DNA of 64,000 nt from Fusobacteriaceae bacterium (lineage in GTDB: Bacteria; Fusobacteriota; Fusobacteriia; Fusobacteriales; Fusobacteriaceae), in the NCBI GenBank assembly GCA_031272775.1, contig JAISTB010000027.1, positions 1 through 64,000 of the forward strand, read 5' to 3'. A model generated the notes under the pieces. The model saw only the letters and a program-made list of their open reading frames with translations, did no database searches and was not told where the DNA came from. Made by a program: the position numbers and the translations under genes. Below are positions 1 through 7,939 of this stretch, piece by piece (the first letter of the stretch is position 1; each line of letters opens with the position of its first letter).

Positions 1-107
1 CGGTGAAAGGGATTGTCGTTTGCGTTTTTTCTTCCCATAGTATAGCGGATTTTTCCGGATTTGTCCATGAATTTATCGCAAATCAAGCGGTTGTTGAAAT
101 AAAGTCA

Positions 108-136
108 TGGACATTTCCGCCGGCCTCATGTAAAAT
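108..136 (+). promoter_or_regulatory. sigma-70-type promoter for the sigma-54 activator gene
   Basis: TGGACA (108-113), a 17-base spacer and TAAAAT (131-136) lie about 65 bases before the activator's start codon. The rest of 1-199 shows no gene. The call rests on motif match only. Confidence 0.5.
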
Positions 137-199
137 ATAGATAAATCAAAGGGCGGCCGCCGCGTGACAGCGGAAAAAGCGCGCTAAGAGGGGGAGAAT

Positions 200-1753
200 A
201 TGAAACTTGCGGAAATCGTACGACCCAAAAAAGATCTTCCTGTCAGAAAATCCAAACTCTGGGGCAACCTCGATATCATGGAGCTCTCGGAGGAGAGCCT
301 CCGCGGCCCCGCCGATGTCGTTTCCGTCCTCAACGACGCCGGGGAGGTTATCGGCGAGATCAACCGCGAGGACCTCATTTATCTCGCAAAACGGAACCAG
401 GTCACAAGATTCGCCAAAGTTCTGGATTACATGGACGAAGGCGTCGTGGCGATCGACGACAAAGGGAGGATTTTTTATCTGAATAACGCCTATTCCCAAA
501 TATTGGGTATTCCACGCTACAAAGTCATCGGGAAATATATGCCTCAGATCGAAACCGGAGCGCTTTTGAACAAAGTGCTTGAAACCCATGAGTCCATCTC
601 CAAGGACAAGCAACTGATTTCTTCGATCAACAAATATGTTTCCATGAGAATTTTTCCCCAATTTTCCGGGGGAGCCTTCGCGGGCGCGATTTCCATTTTC
701 AAAGACGTCACGGAACTCAATACGATGAATCACGAAGTCCAGCGGATGAGCGACGTGATCAAGGAAGTCACCCGGAAACTGGACTATCAGGAGGCCTTCA
801 AAAACCTCGGGATTATTACGCAAAACAGCGAATTTATTAAGGTACTGGAAGTCGCCAATATCGCGGCCAAAACCGACGTCACGGTACTGATCCGGGGAGA
901 AAGCGGCGTCGGGAAAGAAGTCATGGCCAAGTTGCTGCATTCCGGAAGCAACCGGAACAATTCCCCGCTGATCACGGTAAATTGCGCCGCGATTCCCGAG
1001 CATCTCTTTGAGAGCGAGCTTTTCGGCTATGAAGCCGGCTCCTTTACGGGCGCGAGTAAATCGGGTAAAATCGGGAAATTTCAGCTGGCGGACCAGGGAA
1101 CGCTTTTCCTCGACGAAATCGGCGACCTGCCGTTACCGATGCAGGCGAAACTCCTGCGCGTCCTGCAGCAGGGGGAGATCGAAAAGATCGGAAGCGCCAA
1201 CGCGATCCCGGTGGATGTCCGGATCATCACGGCGACGAACAAGCCCCTTGAGGACTTGATGAAAGCGGAGAAATTCAGGGAGGATTTGTTTTTCCGCCTG
1301 AACGTCATTTCCCTGAATATTCCGCCGCTGCGTGAGCGAAAAGAGGATATTCCGCTCCTCGCCAATCATTTTCTGGGGATTTACAACAAACGCTACAAAA
1401 AATCCCTGACGATCTCCGCCGAAGAATACAGCGACATGATGCAATATGACTGGCCCGGCAATATCCGACAGTTGCAGAATTATCTCGAGAGAAGCGTGAT
1501 CCTGGGAACCGCGACCATGGGAGACATGATCCTCAAACCCGAAAACGGAGCTACTCCGGATGCGGGTTCGCACGCCGCCCACCCCGTCGACCGCTCGCTT
1601 TCGCTCAAAGATCAGCTCAAACGCTGTGAGAAGGAAATTATCGAGCAGACTTTGCGGGAGCAAAACGGCGACCGGCAGAAGACCATAGAAGCGCTGAAAA
1701 TCAGCAGGCGTACATTCTACCGGCGCTACGGGCAACTGAAGCAGGCGCCATGA
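200..1753 (+). CDS. sigma-54-dependent transcriptional activator with PAS domain
   Basis: This 517-residue protein is an enhancer-binding activator of sigma-54 RNA polymerase. Residues about 70-175 look like a PAS sensor domain. The AAA+ domain has Walker A GESGVGKE (233-240), the sigma-54 contact loop GSFTGA (280-285; usual form GAFTGA, so Ala to Ser at the second position) and Walker B ending in LDEIGD (about 304-309). The last 45 residues form a Fis-type helix-turn-helix. The start is set by GAGGGGGAG ahead of the ATG. It sits just upstream of, and in the same direction as, a catabolic gene run preceded by a GG-N10-GC promoter, so it most likely activates that run when a pathway ligand binds the PAS region. 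The ligand cannot be read from the sequence. Short N-terminal residues before the PAS domain are of unknown role. Confidence 0.93.
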   Translation: MKLAEIVRPKKDLPVRKSKLWGNLDIMELSEESLRGPADVVSVLNDAGEVIGEINREDLIYLAKRNQVTRFAKVLDYMDEGVVAIDDKGRIFYLNNAYSQILGIPRYKVIGKYMPQIETGALLNKVLETHESISKDKQLISSINKYVSMRIFPQFSGGAFAGAISIFKDVTELNTMNHEVQRMSDVIKEVTRKLDYQEAFKNLGIITQNSEFIKVLEVANIAAKTDVTVLIRGESGVGKEVMAKLLHSGSNRNNSPLITVNCAAIPEHLFESELFGYEAGSFTGASKSGKIGKFQLADQGTLFLDEIGDLPLPMQAKLLRVLQQGEIEKIGSANAIPVDVRIITATNKPLEDLMKAEKFREDLFFRLNVISLNIPPLRERKEDIPLLANHFLGIYNKRYKKSLTISAEEYSDMMQYDWPGNIRQLQNYLERSVILGTATMGDMILKPENGATPDAGSHAAHPVDRSLSLKDQLKRCEKEIIEQTLREQNGDRQKTIEALKISRRTFYRRYGQLKQAP

Positions 1754-1779
1754 TTGACACTAATGACAGTTTTGACACT
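1754..1779 (+). promoter_or_regulatory. putative upstream activator sites (TTGACACT direct repeats)
   Basis: TTGACACT occurs at 1754-1761 and again at 1772-1779, 18 bases apart, with a related TGACAGT at 1764-1770 between them. They lie about 120-145 bases before the sigma-54-type promoter, the usual distance for binding sites of an enhancer-binding activator. Binding is inferred. Confidence 0.4.
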
Positions 1780-1780
1780 G

Positions 1781-1808
1781 AAAAATGCCATATTTGGCAT
1801 TTTTTCTT
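1781..1808 (+). terminator. intrinsic terminator of the activator gene
   Basis: AAAAATGCCA (1781-1790), loop TATT and TGGCATTTTT (1795-1804) form a 10-base-pair hairpin that runs into a long T-rich tract. It lies 28 bases after the activator stop codon and separates the regulator from its presumed target operon. Confidence 0.75.
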
Positions 1809-1897
1809 TTTTTTGCCGCCGATGGAGCGTTTTTCTCTGTGAATTGAACTGCCTGATTTACGGGATTTCGGCCGATATGGCCGACAAAACGCCGATT

Positions 1898-1911
1898 GGT
1901 ATAAAAATTGC
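1898..1911 (+). promoter_or_regulatory. sigma-54 (-24/-12) promoter of the AtuA/HMG-CoA reductase operon
   Basis: The sequence TTGGTATAAAAATTGCT has GG at 1898-1899 and GC at 1910-1911 with exactly ten bases between, the defining sigma-54 spacing. It lies 71 bases before the AtuA start and downstream of a sigma-54 activator gene. A palindrome TCGGCC-N5-GGCCGA sits at 1868-1884, perhaps an extra regulator site. Confidence 0.65.
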
Positions 1912-1981
1912 TTTATCTGAATATAACAGATGTTTCTACCGAAAATAAAGCCAAAGGAAAAGACGGAATCAAGGAGGTCCC

Positions 1982-3349
1982 ATGAAAACAATTCGTATCG
2001 GCGGCGGTCAGGGGTTTTGGGGGGACAGCCCGGACGCCGCCATTCATATGGTCCGCGCGGGCGACATTCAGTACCTCGCCTGTGACTATCTGGCGGAGCT
2101 GACCCTCTCGATCATGCAGCGGCAAAAGCTGAAAAATCCGAAAGCGGGCTTTGCCAGCGATTTCACCCAGCTGATCCGGGAAATCGGTAAAGAGGCCTAT
2201 GAAAAAAAGATCCGTATTCTCTCCAACGCCGGCGGCATGAATATTCAGGGCGCCGTCGACGCCCTCCGGAGCATCGCGGAAGGGCAAAACATGCGCGGTT
2301 ACAAGATCGGCTACGTGACCGGCGACGATCTTCTTGAAAAGCTGCCGGAATTGCTGCGGGAAGGACGGACATTCCCCAATATGGATGACGTCGGGGATTT
2401 CGATGAGATCAAGGACAAAATCGTCAACGTCAATGTGTATTACGGCAGGGAGCCGCTGATGGACTGCCTGCGGGAAGGGGCTGATCTGGTCATTACCGGA
2501 CGCGCCACCGATTCGGCGCTGTTTCTGGCCCCGCTGGCCTATGAATTCGGCTGGGGGGACAAGGATCTGGACGATCTCGCCCGCGGCATCATGGTGGGTC
2601 ACCTGCTGGAATGCGGCGGGCAGGGCGCCGGCGGCAATTTTGACTACGATTGGCGGTCCGTACCCGCTATGGACAATCTGGGCTTTCCGATAGCCGAAGT
2701 GACCGAGGATGACCTGCACATTACCAAAGCGCCGGGTTGCGGGGGATTGATCTCCGAACAATCGGTCAAAGAACAATTTTTGTACGAAGTGCATGATCCC
2801 GCCAATTATATTACGCCGGACGTGACCGTGGACATTTCCCGCGCGACGATTGTCAATGACGGCGACAATTCCGTCCGGATCGGCGGCGTCAGGGGAAAGG
2901 AAAAGCCCGAAAAACTCAAGATGTGCATCGGCTACCACGCGGGATACAAAGTGGCGACCTACCTGCCCTTTGCCTGGCCGGACGCCTATGAAAAAGCGCG
3001 ATACGCGGCGGAAATCCTCATGAAGAAAATGAAAAGAAAGAACCTCCGCTACGAGGATATCCGCATTGATTATTTGGGTCTCAACGCCCTTCATCTCGAT
3101 GTCGCCGAATATGATGAGGAGTTGATCAAGCGGCTGAATGAAGTGGTTCTCCGGATCGCGATCCGCGTGAAAGACAAGGAAGAAGCGAAGAAGCTGATCC
3201 CGGAAATCTCACCGCTTCAGCTGAACGGCCCCCCCGGCGCTTCGTTTTTCGGGGGGCGATCCCAAATCCAGGATGTCATCGGCCTGTGGCCCGCGCTGAT
3301 CGACAGAGACCTCGTCACCCTCACGTCGCATATGCTGGAGGTGAAATGA
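1982..3349 (+). CDS. AtuA-family protein (acyclic terpene utilisation, DUF1446)
   Basis: This 455-residue protein belongs to the AtuA/DUF1446 family, named after the Pseudomonas citronellol/geraniol catabolic cluster. Family features include the N-terminal IRIGGGQGFWGD motif and the central DLVITGRATDSALFLAPL block. The biochemical role of AtuA is not settled; action on branched hydroxyacyl-CoA has been proposed. A strong AAGGAGG precedes the ATG. Larger AtuA homologues carry a C-terminal domain that is encoded here by the next gene, one base after this stop codon, so the two probably form one enzyme. Neighbouring HMG-CoA reductase makes a 3-hydroxy-3-methylglutaryl-CoA-related substrate attractive, but that is inference. 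Confidence 0.88.
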   Translation: MKTIRIGGGQGFWGDSPDAAIHMVRAGDIQYLACDYLAELTLSIMQRQKLKNPKAGFASDFTQLIREIGKEAYEKKIRILSNAGGMNIQGAVDALRSIAEGQNMRGYKIGYVTGDDLLEKLPELLREGRTFPNMDDVGDFDEIKDKIVNVNVYYGREPLMDCLREGADLVITGRATDSALFLAPLAYEFGWGDKDLDDLARGIMVGHLLECGGQGAGGNFDYDWRSVPAMDNLGFPIAEVTEDDLHITKAPGCGGLISEQSVKEQFLYEVHDPANYITPDVTVDISRATIVNDGDNSVRIGGVRGKEKPEKLKMCIGYHAGYKVATYLPFAWPDAYEKARYAAEILMKKMKRKNLRYEDIRIDYLGLNALHLDVAEYDEELIKRLNEVVLRIAIRVKDKEEAKKLIPEISPLQLNGPPGASFFGGRSQIQDVIGLWPALIDRDLVTLTSHMLEVK

Positions 3350-3350
3350 T

Positions 3351-3683
3351 ATGGCTCTCGTCTATTTGAACACGCTGGCCCACGGCCGCTCCGGCGACAA
3401 AGGCGACACCAGCAATGTGTGCGTTTACGCGAGGGACCCGAAGGACTATCCCTTGCTGAAACGGGTGCTGACGGCCGAGCGGGTGAAAGAATACTTCGGC
3501 GACATGGTCAGGGGAGAAGTGATCCGCTATGAGGTGGAGACGCTGCACGGCTTCAACTTTGTGATGAAACACGCGCTGGGCGGCGGGGCGACCCATTCCC
3601 TGCGCCTGGATTCCCTCGGAAAATCCATGGGATCGGCGTTTATGCGAATGAAAATCGATACGGACGATCCGTCCGGAACCTGA
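3351..3683 (+). CDS. AtuA-like C-terminal domain protein
   Basis: This 110-residue protein matches the C-terminal domain found fused to AtuA in other bacteria. The diagnostic motif is RSGDKGDTSNV near residues 14-24. Its ATG follows the AtuA stop by one base, so translation is almost surely coupled and the partner is the upstream protein. There is no signal peptide or membrane segment, so it is cytoplasmic. No independent catalytic activity can be assigned; it is probably the small subunit of a split AtuA. Confidence 0.85.
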   Translation: MALVYLNTLAHGRSGDKGDTSNVCVYARDPKDYPLLKRVLTAERVKEYFGDMVRGEVIRYEVETLHGFNFVMKHALGGGATHSLRLDSLGKSMGSAFMRMKIDTDDPSGT

Positions 3684-3701
3684 ATGAGGAGGCAGAAAAT
3701 C

Positions 3702-4982
3702 ATGAGTACCAGTATCATTCCCGGATTTTATCAGATGACGCCGGCGGAACGGGCGCTGAAAATCGGTGAACTGACCGGCCTTTCCGCGGACGAGCTGCGG
3801 CTGATCACGGAAAAAGACGCCTTATCCCTTGATTTGGCCGATCATATGATCGAAAACGTCATCGGGACATATTCGTTACCGATGGGAATCGCGCTCAATT
3901 TTCTGATCAACGGAAAAGAAGTTCTGATTCCCATGGTGACCGAAGAGGCCTCGGTCGTGGCTGCGGCATCCAACGCCGCGAAAATGGCAAGGGCGGGCGG
4001 CGGGTTTTCCGCATCCTTCACCGGTCCCGTGATGATTGCGCAAGTCCAGATCATCAATGTTCCGGATCCCAACCACGTGAAGAATGTGATTTTGCAAAAC
4101 AAGGAAACGATCAAAGAAATCTGCAACGCCAAAGATCCGGTTCTTGTGCAATTCGGCGGCGGGTTTCATGATCTCGACGTCCGCGTGATCGACACCATCC
4201 GCGGAAAAATGGTCATCGTTCATCTCCTCGTGAACGTGGGCGACGCCATGGGGGCAAATGCCGTCAACACCATGGCCGAGGCCGTGGCGCCTTATCTGGA
4301 GGAAAAAACCGGATACAAGGTGGATTTGCGGATTCTATCCAACCTCGCCGTATACCGCCTGGCCCGGGCGAGCGCGGTCTTTACGAAAGCCTCGCTCAGC
4401 AAGACCGGGGATCCGGCCGACGGCGCCGATGTCATTGAGAAAATCCTCGACGCCTACGCCTTTGCCGAAGCGGATCCTTTCCGAGCCGCGACCCACAACA
4501 AAGGCGTCATGAACGGAATCAGCGCCGCGGTTCTTGCCACGGGAAACGATACGAGAGCGATCGAATCGGGCGCTCACGCCTATGCCGCCTTCAAAGGCCG
4601 CTACACGACGTTGACCACCTGGGAAAAAACCGGCGGCGGAGATCTCACCGGGACGATCGAAGTCCCCATGGCCGTGGGCCTGGTCGGCGGCGCAACGAAA
4701 ACCCATCCGGGCGCGCGGGCGGCGGTAAAAATTCTCGGCGTAAAAACGGCGGCCGAGCTGGCCATGATCTTCGCGGCCGTGGGATTGGCGCAAAACCTGT
4801 CGGCCATTCGGGCGCTGGCCACCGACGGCATCCAGAAAGGACACATGAAACTTCATGCCAGAAATATTGCGGCTTCCGTGGGAGCCGCGGGTGAGACGCT
4901 GGAAAAAATCGTGTCGCAAATGATCGCGGACAAGAACATCAACGCGGTATACGCGGCGGAACTTTACGCAAAATTCAAGTAA
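3702..4982 (+). CDS. mvaA: hydroxymethylglutaryl-CoA reductase, degradative class II
   Basis: At 426 residues this has the size and motifs of class II HMG-CoA reductase, which interconverts mevalonate and HMG-CoA. Visible signatures are ENVIGTYSLPMG (about 51-62), the EEASVVAAASNAA catalytic-glutamate block (about 81-93), KGVMNGISA with the catalytic lysine, GNDTRAIE with the catalytic aspartate, and the late histidine in MKLHARNIAA. The start at 3702 is preferred over an upstream ATG because GAGGAGG lies nine bases before it. In a run with a symporter, a CoA-transferase and hydratases behind a sigma-54 promoter, a catabolic role (mevalonate oxidation) fits better than isoprenoid synthesis. 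No HMG-CoA lyase gene is present nearby. Confidence 0.93.
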   Translation: MSTSIIPGFYQMTPAERALKIGELTGLSADELRLITEKDALSLDLADHMIENVIGTYSLPMGIALNFLINGKEVLIPMVTEEASVVAAASNAAKMARAGGGFSASFTGPVMIAQVQIINVPDPNHVKNVILQNKETIKEICNAKDPVLVQFGGGFHDLDVRVIDTIRGKMVIVHLLVNVGDAMGANAVNTMAEAVAPYLEEKTGYKVDLRILSNLAVYRLARASAVFTKASLSKTGDPADGADVIEKILDAYAFAEADPFRAATHNKGVMNGISAAVLATGNDTRAIESGAHAYAAFKGRYTTLTTWEKTGGGDLTGTIEVPMAVGLVGGATKTHPGARAAVKILGVKTAAELAMIFAAVGLAQNLSAIRALATDGIQKGHMKLHARNIAASVGAAGETLEKIVSQMIADKNINAVYAAELYAKFK

Positions 4983-5045
4983 GCGGGTTCTTATCTGACG
5001 TCAAAAACCTTCATAACAGAAAAGTCAGGAGACAGGAGATGGAAA

Positions 5046-5483
5046 ATGAAGATAGAATCATATAGTATGAACGAATTAACAATTGGCCAAAGCGCGTCTA
5101 AAACCAAAGTATTCAGAGAAGAAGACGTTCTGGTATTTGCGGGTTTTACAGGAGACATGAATCCGGTACATATCAACGAAGAATTCGCAAAAACTACTAA
5201 ATTCGGGCGCAGGATAGTTCACGGTCCCTACGTATATACACTTGTCGGCAGCGTTTTGGGGCAGCAGCTTCCGGGGGGCGGGTCAGTTTATGTCAGTCAA
5301 ACGCTGAAATTCAAATTTCCGGTTTTTGTTGGGGATACAATCACCTGTACGCTGACGGTTACGGATAAAAATATAGAACGGAATCGTTTGACTTTGAACA
5401 CGCTTTTAACCAATCAAGATGGTGTTGTAGTAATCGAAGGCGAGGCTGTGACCATGCCCAGACTTGAAAAAAGCGATTCTTGA
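5046..5483 (+). CDS. MaoC-family (R)-specific enoyl-CoA hydratase-like protein
   Basis: This 145-residue protein has the hot-dog-fold MaoC/PhaJ hydratase signature: FTGDMNPVHINEEFA with the catalytic Asp and His, followed by GRRIVHGPY. Such enzymes hydrate trans-2-enoyl-CoA to (R)-3-hydroxyacyl-CoA. Length matches single-domain family members. It follows HMG-CoA reductase by 63 bases and precedes a crotonase by 32, so it is likely part of the same acyl-CoA pathway. From here on base composition is visibly more A+T-rich than in the preceding genes, which suggests that this part of the cluster has a different origin. The exact acyl-CoA substrate is unknown. Confidence 0.88.
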   Translation: MKIESYSMNELTIGQSASKTKVFREEDVLVFAGFTGDMNPVHINEEFAKTTKFGRRIVHGPYVYTLVGSVLGQQLPGGGSVYVSQTLKFKFPVFVGDTITCTLTVTDKNIERNRLTLNTLLTNQDGVVVIEGEAVTMPRLEKSDS

Positions 5484-5515
5484 TAAAAAGTTCCTGACTG
5501 AATGAGGAGGCGGAC

Positions 5516-6289
5516 ATGGCAGGTAAAGTCAATCTGGTTGTCGAAGGATTCATCGCGCTAATTACGATCAACAATCCTCCGATGAATCCCCTTGACATTG
5601 AAGTAATGGATGGAATTCGCAATTCTTTTGAGCATCTGTACCTGGAAGAGGACATCCGCACTGTAATAATCACCGGTAACGGCAAATCTTTTGTGGCCGG
5701 TGCGGATATCAAAGAGCTCAAGCGTTGGACGCCCGAATCTTCCATGATACTCAATGGAAAGGGACAGGCGCTGGTCAATTTGATAGAAAATTATCCTTCT
5801 CCGGTTATAGCCGCCATTAATGGATACGCATTGGGCGGTGGGCTGGAAATCGCTCTCGGTTGTGACATTCGATTGGCTTCCGAAAAAGCAAAGTTAGGTC
5901 TTCCTGAGGCCAAACTCGGTATTATCCCTGGTTACGGAGGGACAGCGCGCCTGTGCCGCGCTGTAGGAATCGGGCAGGCAAAAAAAATGATGTATACGGG
6001 TTCGCACATCACGGCCGATGAAGCGTTCGCTATCGGATTGGTGCAAGAAGTTCTTCCTTCCGAAAAGCTTTTAAGCCGCGCGATGGAAATTGCTCATGCG
6101 ATAGCTGAAAATGCTCCGATAGCAGTTCGCGCCATAAAACGTATCGTCAACATTTGTCGCAACAAATCTGTTGAAGAGAGCCTCGCGGCTGAACTTTATG
6201 CTGCTCGGGACTGCTATGCATCTGCAGATAGCGGGATAGGGATTGATGCCTTTATCAACAAAGAGATCCCCAAATTTCACGGTAACTAA
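5516..6289 (+). CDS. enoyl-CoA hydratase/isomerase (crotonase family)
   Basis: A 257-residue crotonase with the oxyanion-hole motifs SFVAGADIKEL (about residues 57-67) and ALGGGLEIALGCD (about 104-116) and the GLPEAKLGIIPGYGGT block with a glutamate in the active-site region. A GAGGAGG ribosome site precedes the ATG. Family members hydrate enoyl-CoAs or isomerise double bonds. Next to HMG-CoA reductase a 3-methylglutaconyl-CoA hydratase role is possible, but substrate cannot be told from the sequence. It is paired with the MaoC gene, so the two could act on opposite stereoisomers or on successive intermediates. Confidence 0.9.
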   Translation: MAGKVNLVVEGFIALITINNPPMNPLDIEVMDGIRNSFEHLYLEEDIRTVIITGNGKSFVAGADIKELKRWTPESSMILNGKGQALVNLIENYPSPVIAAINGYALGGGLEIALGCDIRLASEKAKLGLPEAKLGIIPGYGGTARLCRAVGIGQAKKMMYTGSHITADEAFAIGLVQEVLPSEKLLSRAMEIAHAIAENAPIAVRAIKRIVNICRNKSVEESLAAELYAARDCYASADSGIGIDAFINKEIPKFHGN

Positions 6290-6309
6290 TACATTATAAG
6301 GAGGAAAGT

Positions 6310-6420
6310 ATGATATTGGGAATGCCTGCATTTACATTTTTCATCTTTTGTATTATTTGGCCGGCGCCGGTGATCATCTCGGCAATAATTGCTTTTAAGT
6401 CCAAAAAAGGGAAAAAATAG
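6310..6420 (+). CDS. 36-residue membrane peptide, likely symporter small accessory protein
   Basis: A short ORF starts with ATG at 6310 behind AAGGAGG and ends nine bases before the symporter start. It encodes MILGMPAFTFFIFCIIW, then a second hydrophobic stretch and a basic tail ending KSKKGKK. It has a single hydrophobic span with a Pro-Ala-Pro kink. Tiny one-span proteins directly upstream of sodium/solute symporters are known as small accessory subunits, and this fits in position, size and topology. Function is inferred from context; sequence homology was not testable here. Confidence 0.75.
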   Translation: MILGMPAFTFFIFCIIWPAPVIISAIIAFKSKKGKK

Positions 6421-6429
6421 GAGGATTCA

Positions 6430-7914
6430 ATGTTAACCATACAAATTGTAATGATCGTTTACATCGCCATTTGCGCCGGTATCGGCATTTATACTTCCAA
6501 GTATCAAACCAATGCCGAAGAGTTTTATGTCGCCGGCAAGCGTCTTGGCCCTGTTGTGCTTGGGCTTGCCATTTCCTCGACCATTATGAGTGGCATGGGT
6601 TTTGTCGGATCCATCGGCGGTATTTACCGTGACGGTTACGCACCAATGACAATAATGATTTTTGCGACTGTCGGCACGATGATTTCATACCTTTTGTTGG
6701 CGGAACCTTTGCGCAGGGTCTCAGGTAAATTTGGATATATTACATTGGCCGATTTCGCTTACAATCGCTTTGGAAAAAGCGAAGGTACCCGTCTTGTTGT
6801 TACACTATCGACAATTATTGCTGTTACCGGTTATATTATGACCAATCTGGCCGCTCTTGGTACTGTAGTTGCTCTTGTCACTGGTTGGAGTTATTTTACG
6901 TCTCTCACTGTAGGCGTTATCGTTGTTGGTGTTTATGTTCTTCTTGGCGGTATGCTTGCCGCAGCGCTAACCGATGCTTTTCAGAGCATTTTGATGATGT
7001 TTCTTGGCGTCGCTTTTGCCGTTGTCGCGATTTACAATTCCGGTGGTATGACCAGCATGAATGAGGTTCTTGGTCGGGTAAAAGACCTCAACACGTTTAT
7101 CAGACCCGGGACTGGATACGGATGGATTTATTTTATCGGAACAGCCCTCATGTACGGATTTGGTGTAGGCGGCCAACCACATGTTGTCAATAAATTTTAT
7201 CAGATTAATAAAAAAAGCCAATGGAAGACATCAATGTTTATAGCCACCCTGTCTTACTTTCTGGTTGGAGCGAGTCATATTGCCGGCCTTGGAGGCCGCG
7301 CCGGTACGATACTTGGTAAATTTCCGGATACGCTGGCAAACGTTAACAACATGTCTTCTATTTTTGCCATGCAATATTTTCCGCCAATCGTAGCGGGGAT
7401 TCTGTTGTCGGCTATAGTCGCCGCCATGATGTCTACCTGTGACTCCCAAGTCGTTACCGTAACTTCGGCACTGTGCCGTGATTTCATTCTTCGATACATC
7501 TACAAAAAAAAGTTGTCGGATAAACAGGAGATGCTGGCCACCCGTATTTGTATAGGCGCTATAATTCTTATTTCATATCTGCTTGTTTTCCGCCCACCGA
7601 CATTGATTATGTGGATGGGGAATGGCGCTTGGGGTATTGGCGCTTCTGTGCTGATTCCGATTCTCGTCCTCGGTTCTCGATGGAAGCGTGGCAACAGGAT
7701 TGCCGCCATTGTAGCTGGATGGGTAGGTATCGCTGGCTCTTTCGGTCTGGTTGTATTGAGCTCGCTCAAGCTCATTGTTTTGCCGGTTAACGCGGCTGTT
7801 ATCGGAACAATTTGTTCTACTGTCGTATACATCGTCATGACTTTTGCTTTGCCTGACGAACCCAATGAGCTGGTAACGATTCTCCATGACAAGAGCGAAG
7901 TGGATTCTGATTAA
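6430..7914 (+). CDS. sodium:solute symporter (SSS family)
   Basis: A 494-residue polytopic inner-membrane protein with about 13 hydrophobic spans. The SSS pattern is clear: an N-terminal span then SKYQTNAEEFYVAGKRLG, the GLAISSTIMSGMGFVGS region, and the sodium-site helix with AAMMSTCDSQVVTVTSA (around residues 328-345). SSS carriers import carboxylates, sugars, amino acids or vitamins with Na+. Placement between acyl-CoA enzymes and a CoA-transferase suggests uptake of an organic acid that is activated by CoA transfer, but the substrate is not encoded in any recognisable motif. GGAGG precedes the start. It is probably co-translated with the 36-residue peptide upstream. Confidence 0.9.
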   Translation: MLTIQIVMIVYIAICAGIGIYTSKYQTNAEEFYVAGKRLGPVVLGLAISSTIMSGMGFVGSIGGIYRDGYAPMTIMIFATVGTMISYLLLAEPLRRVSGKFGYITLADFAYNRFGKSEGTRLVVTLSTIIAVTGYIMTNLAALGTVVALVTGWSYFTSLTVGVIVVGVYVLLGGMLAAALTDAFQSILMMFLGVAFAVVAIYNSGGMTSMNEVLGRVKDLNTFIRPGTGYGWIYFIGTALMYGFGVGGQPHVVNKFYQINKKSQWKTSMFIATLSYFLVGASHIAGLGGRAGTILGKFPDTLANVNNMSSIFAMQYFPPIVAGILLSAIVAAMMSTCDSQVVTVTSALCRDFILRYIYKKKLSDKQEMLATRICIGAIILISYLLVFRPPTLIMWMGNGAWGIGASVLIPILVLGSRWKRGNRIAAIVAGWVGIAGSFGLVVLSSLKLIVLPVNAAVIGTICSTVVYIVMTFALPDEPNELVTILHDKSEVDSD

Positions 7915-7939
7915 TCAATACTTTTGAAGGGAGGAACGC

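Noticed and set aside
1868-1884. Palindrome TCGGCC-N5-GGCCGA as the activator site
   Set aside because: It is only about 15-30 bases upstream of the -24 element, too close for a usual sigma-54 enhancer; the TTGACACT repeats are better placed. It could still bind another regulator.
1913-3094. 393-codon open frame on the minus strand
   Set aside because: It is antisense to the AtuA gene, which has family motifs and a strong ribosome site; no domain was seen in the antisense product.
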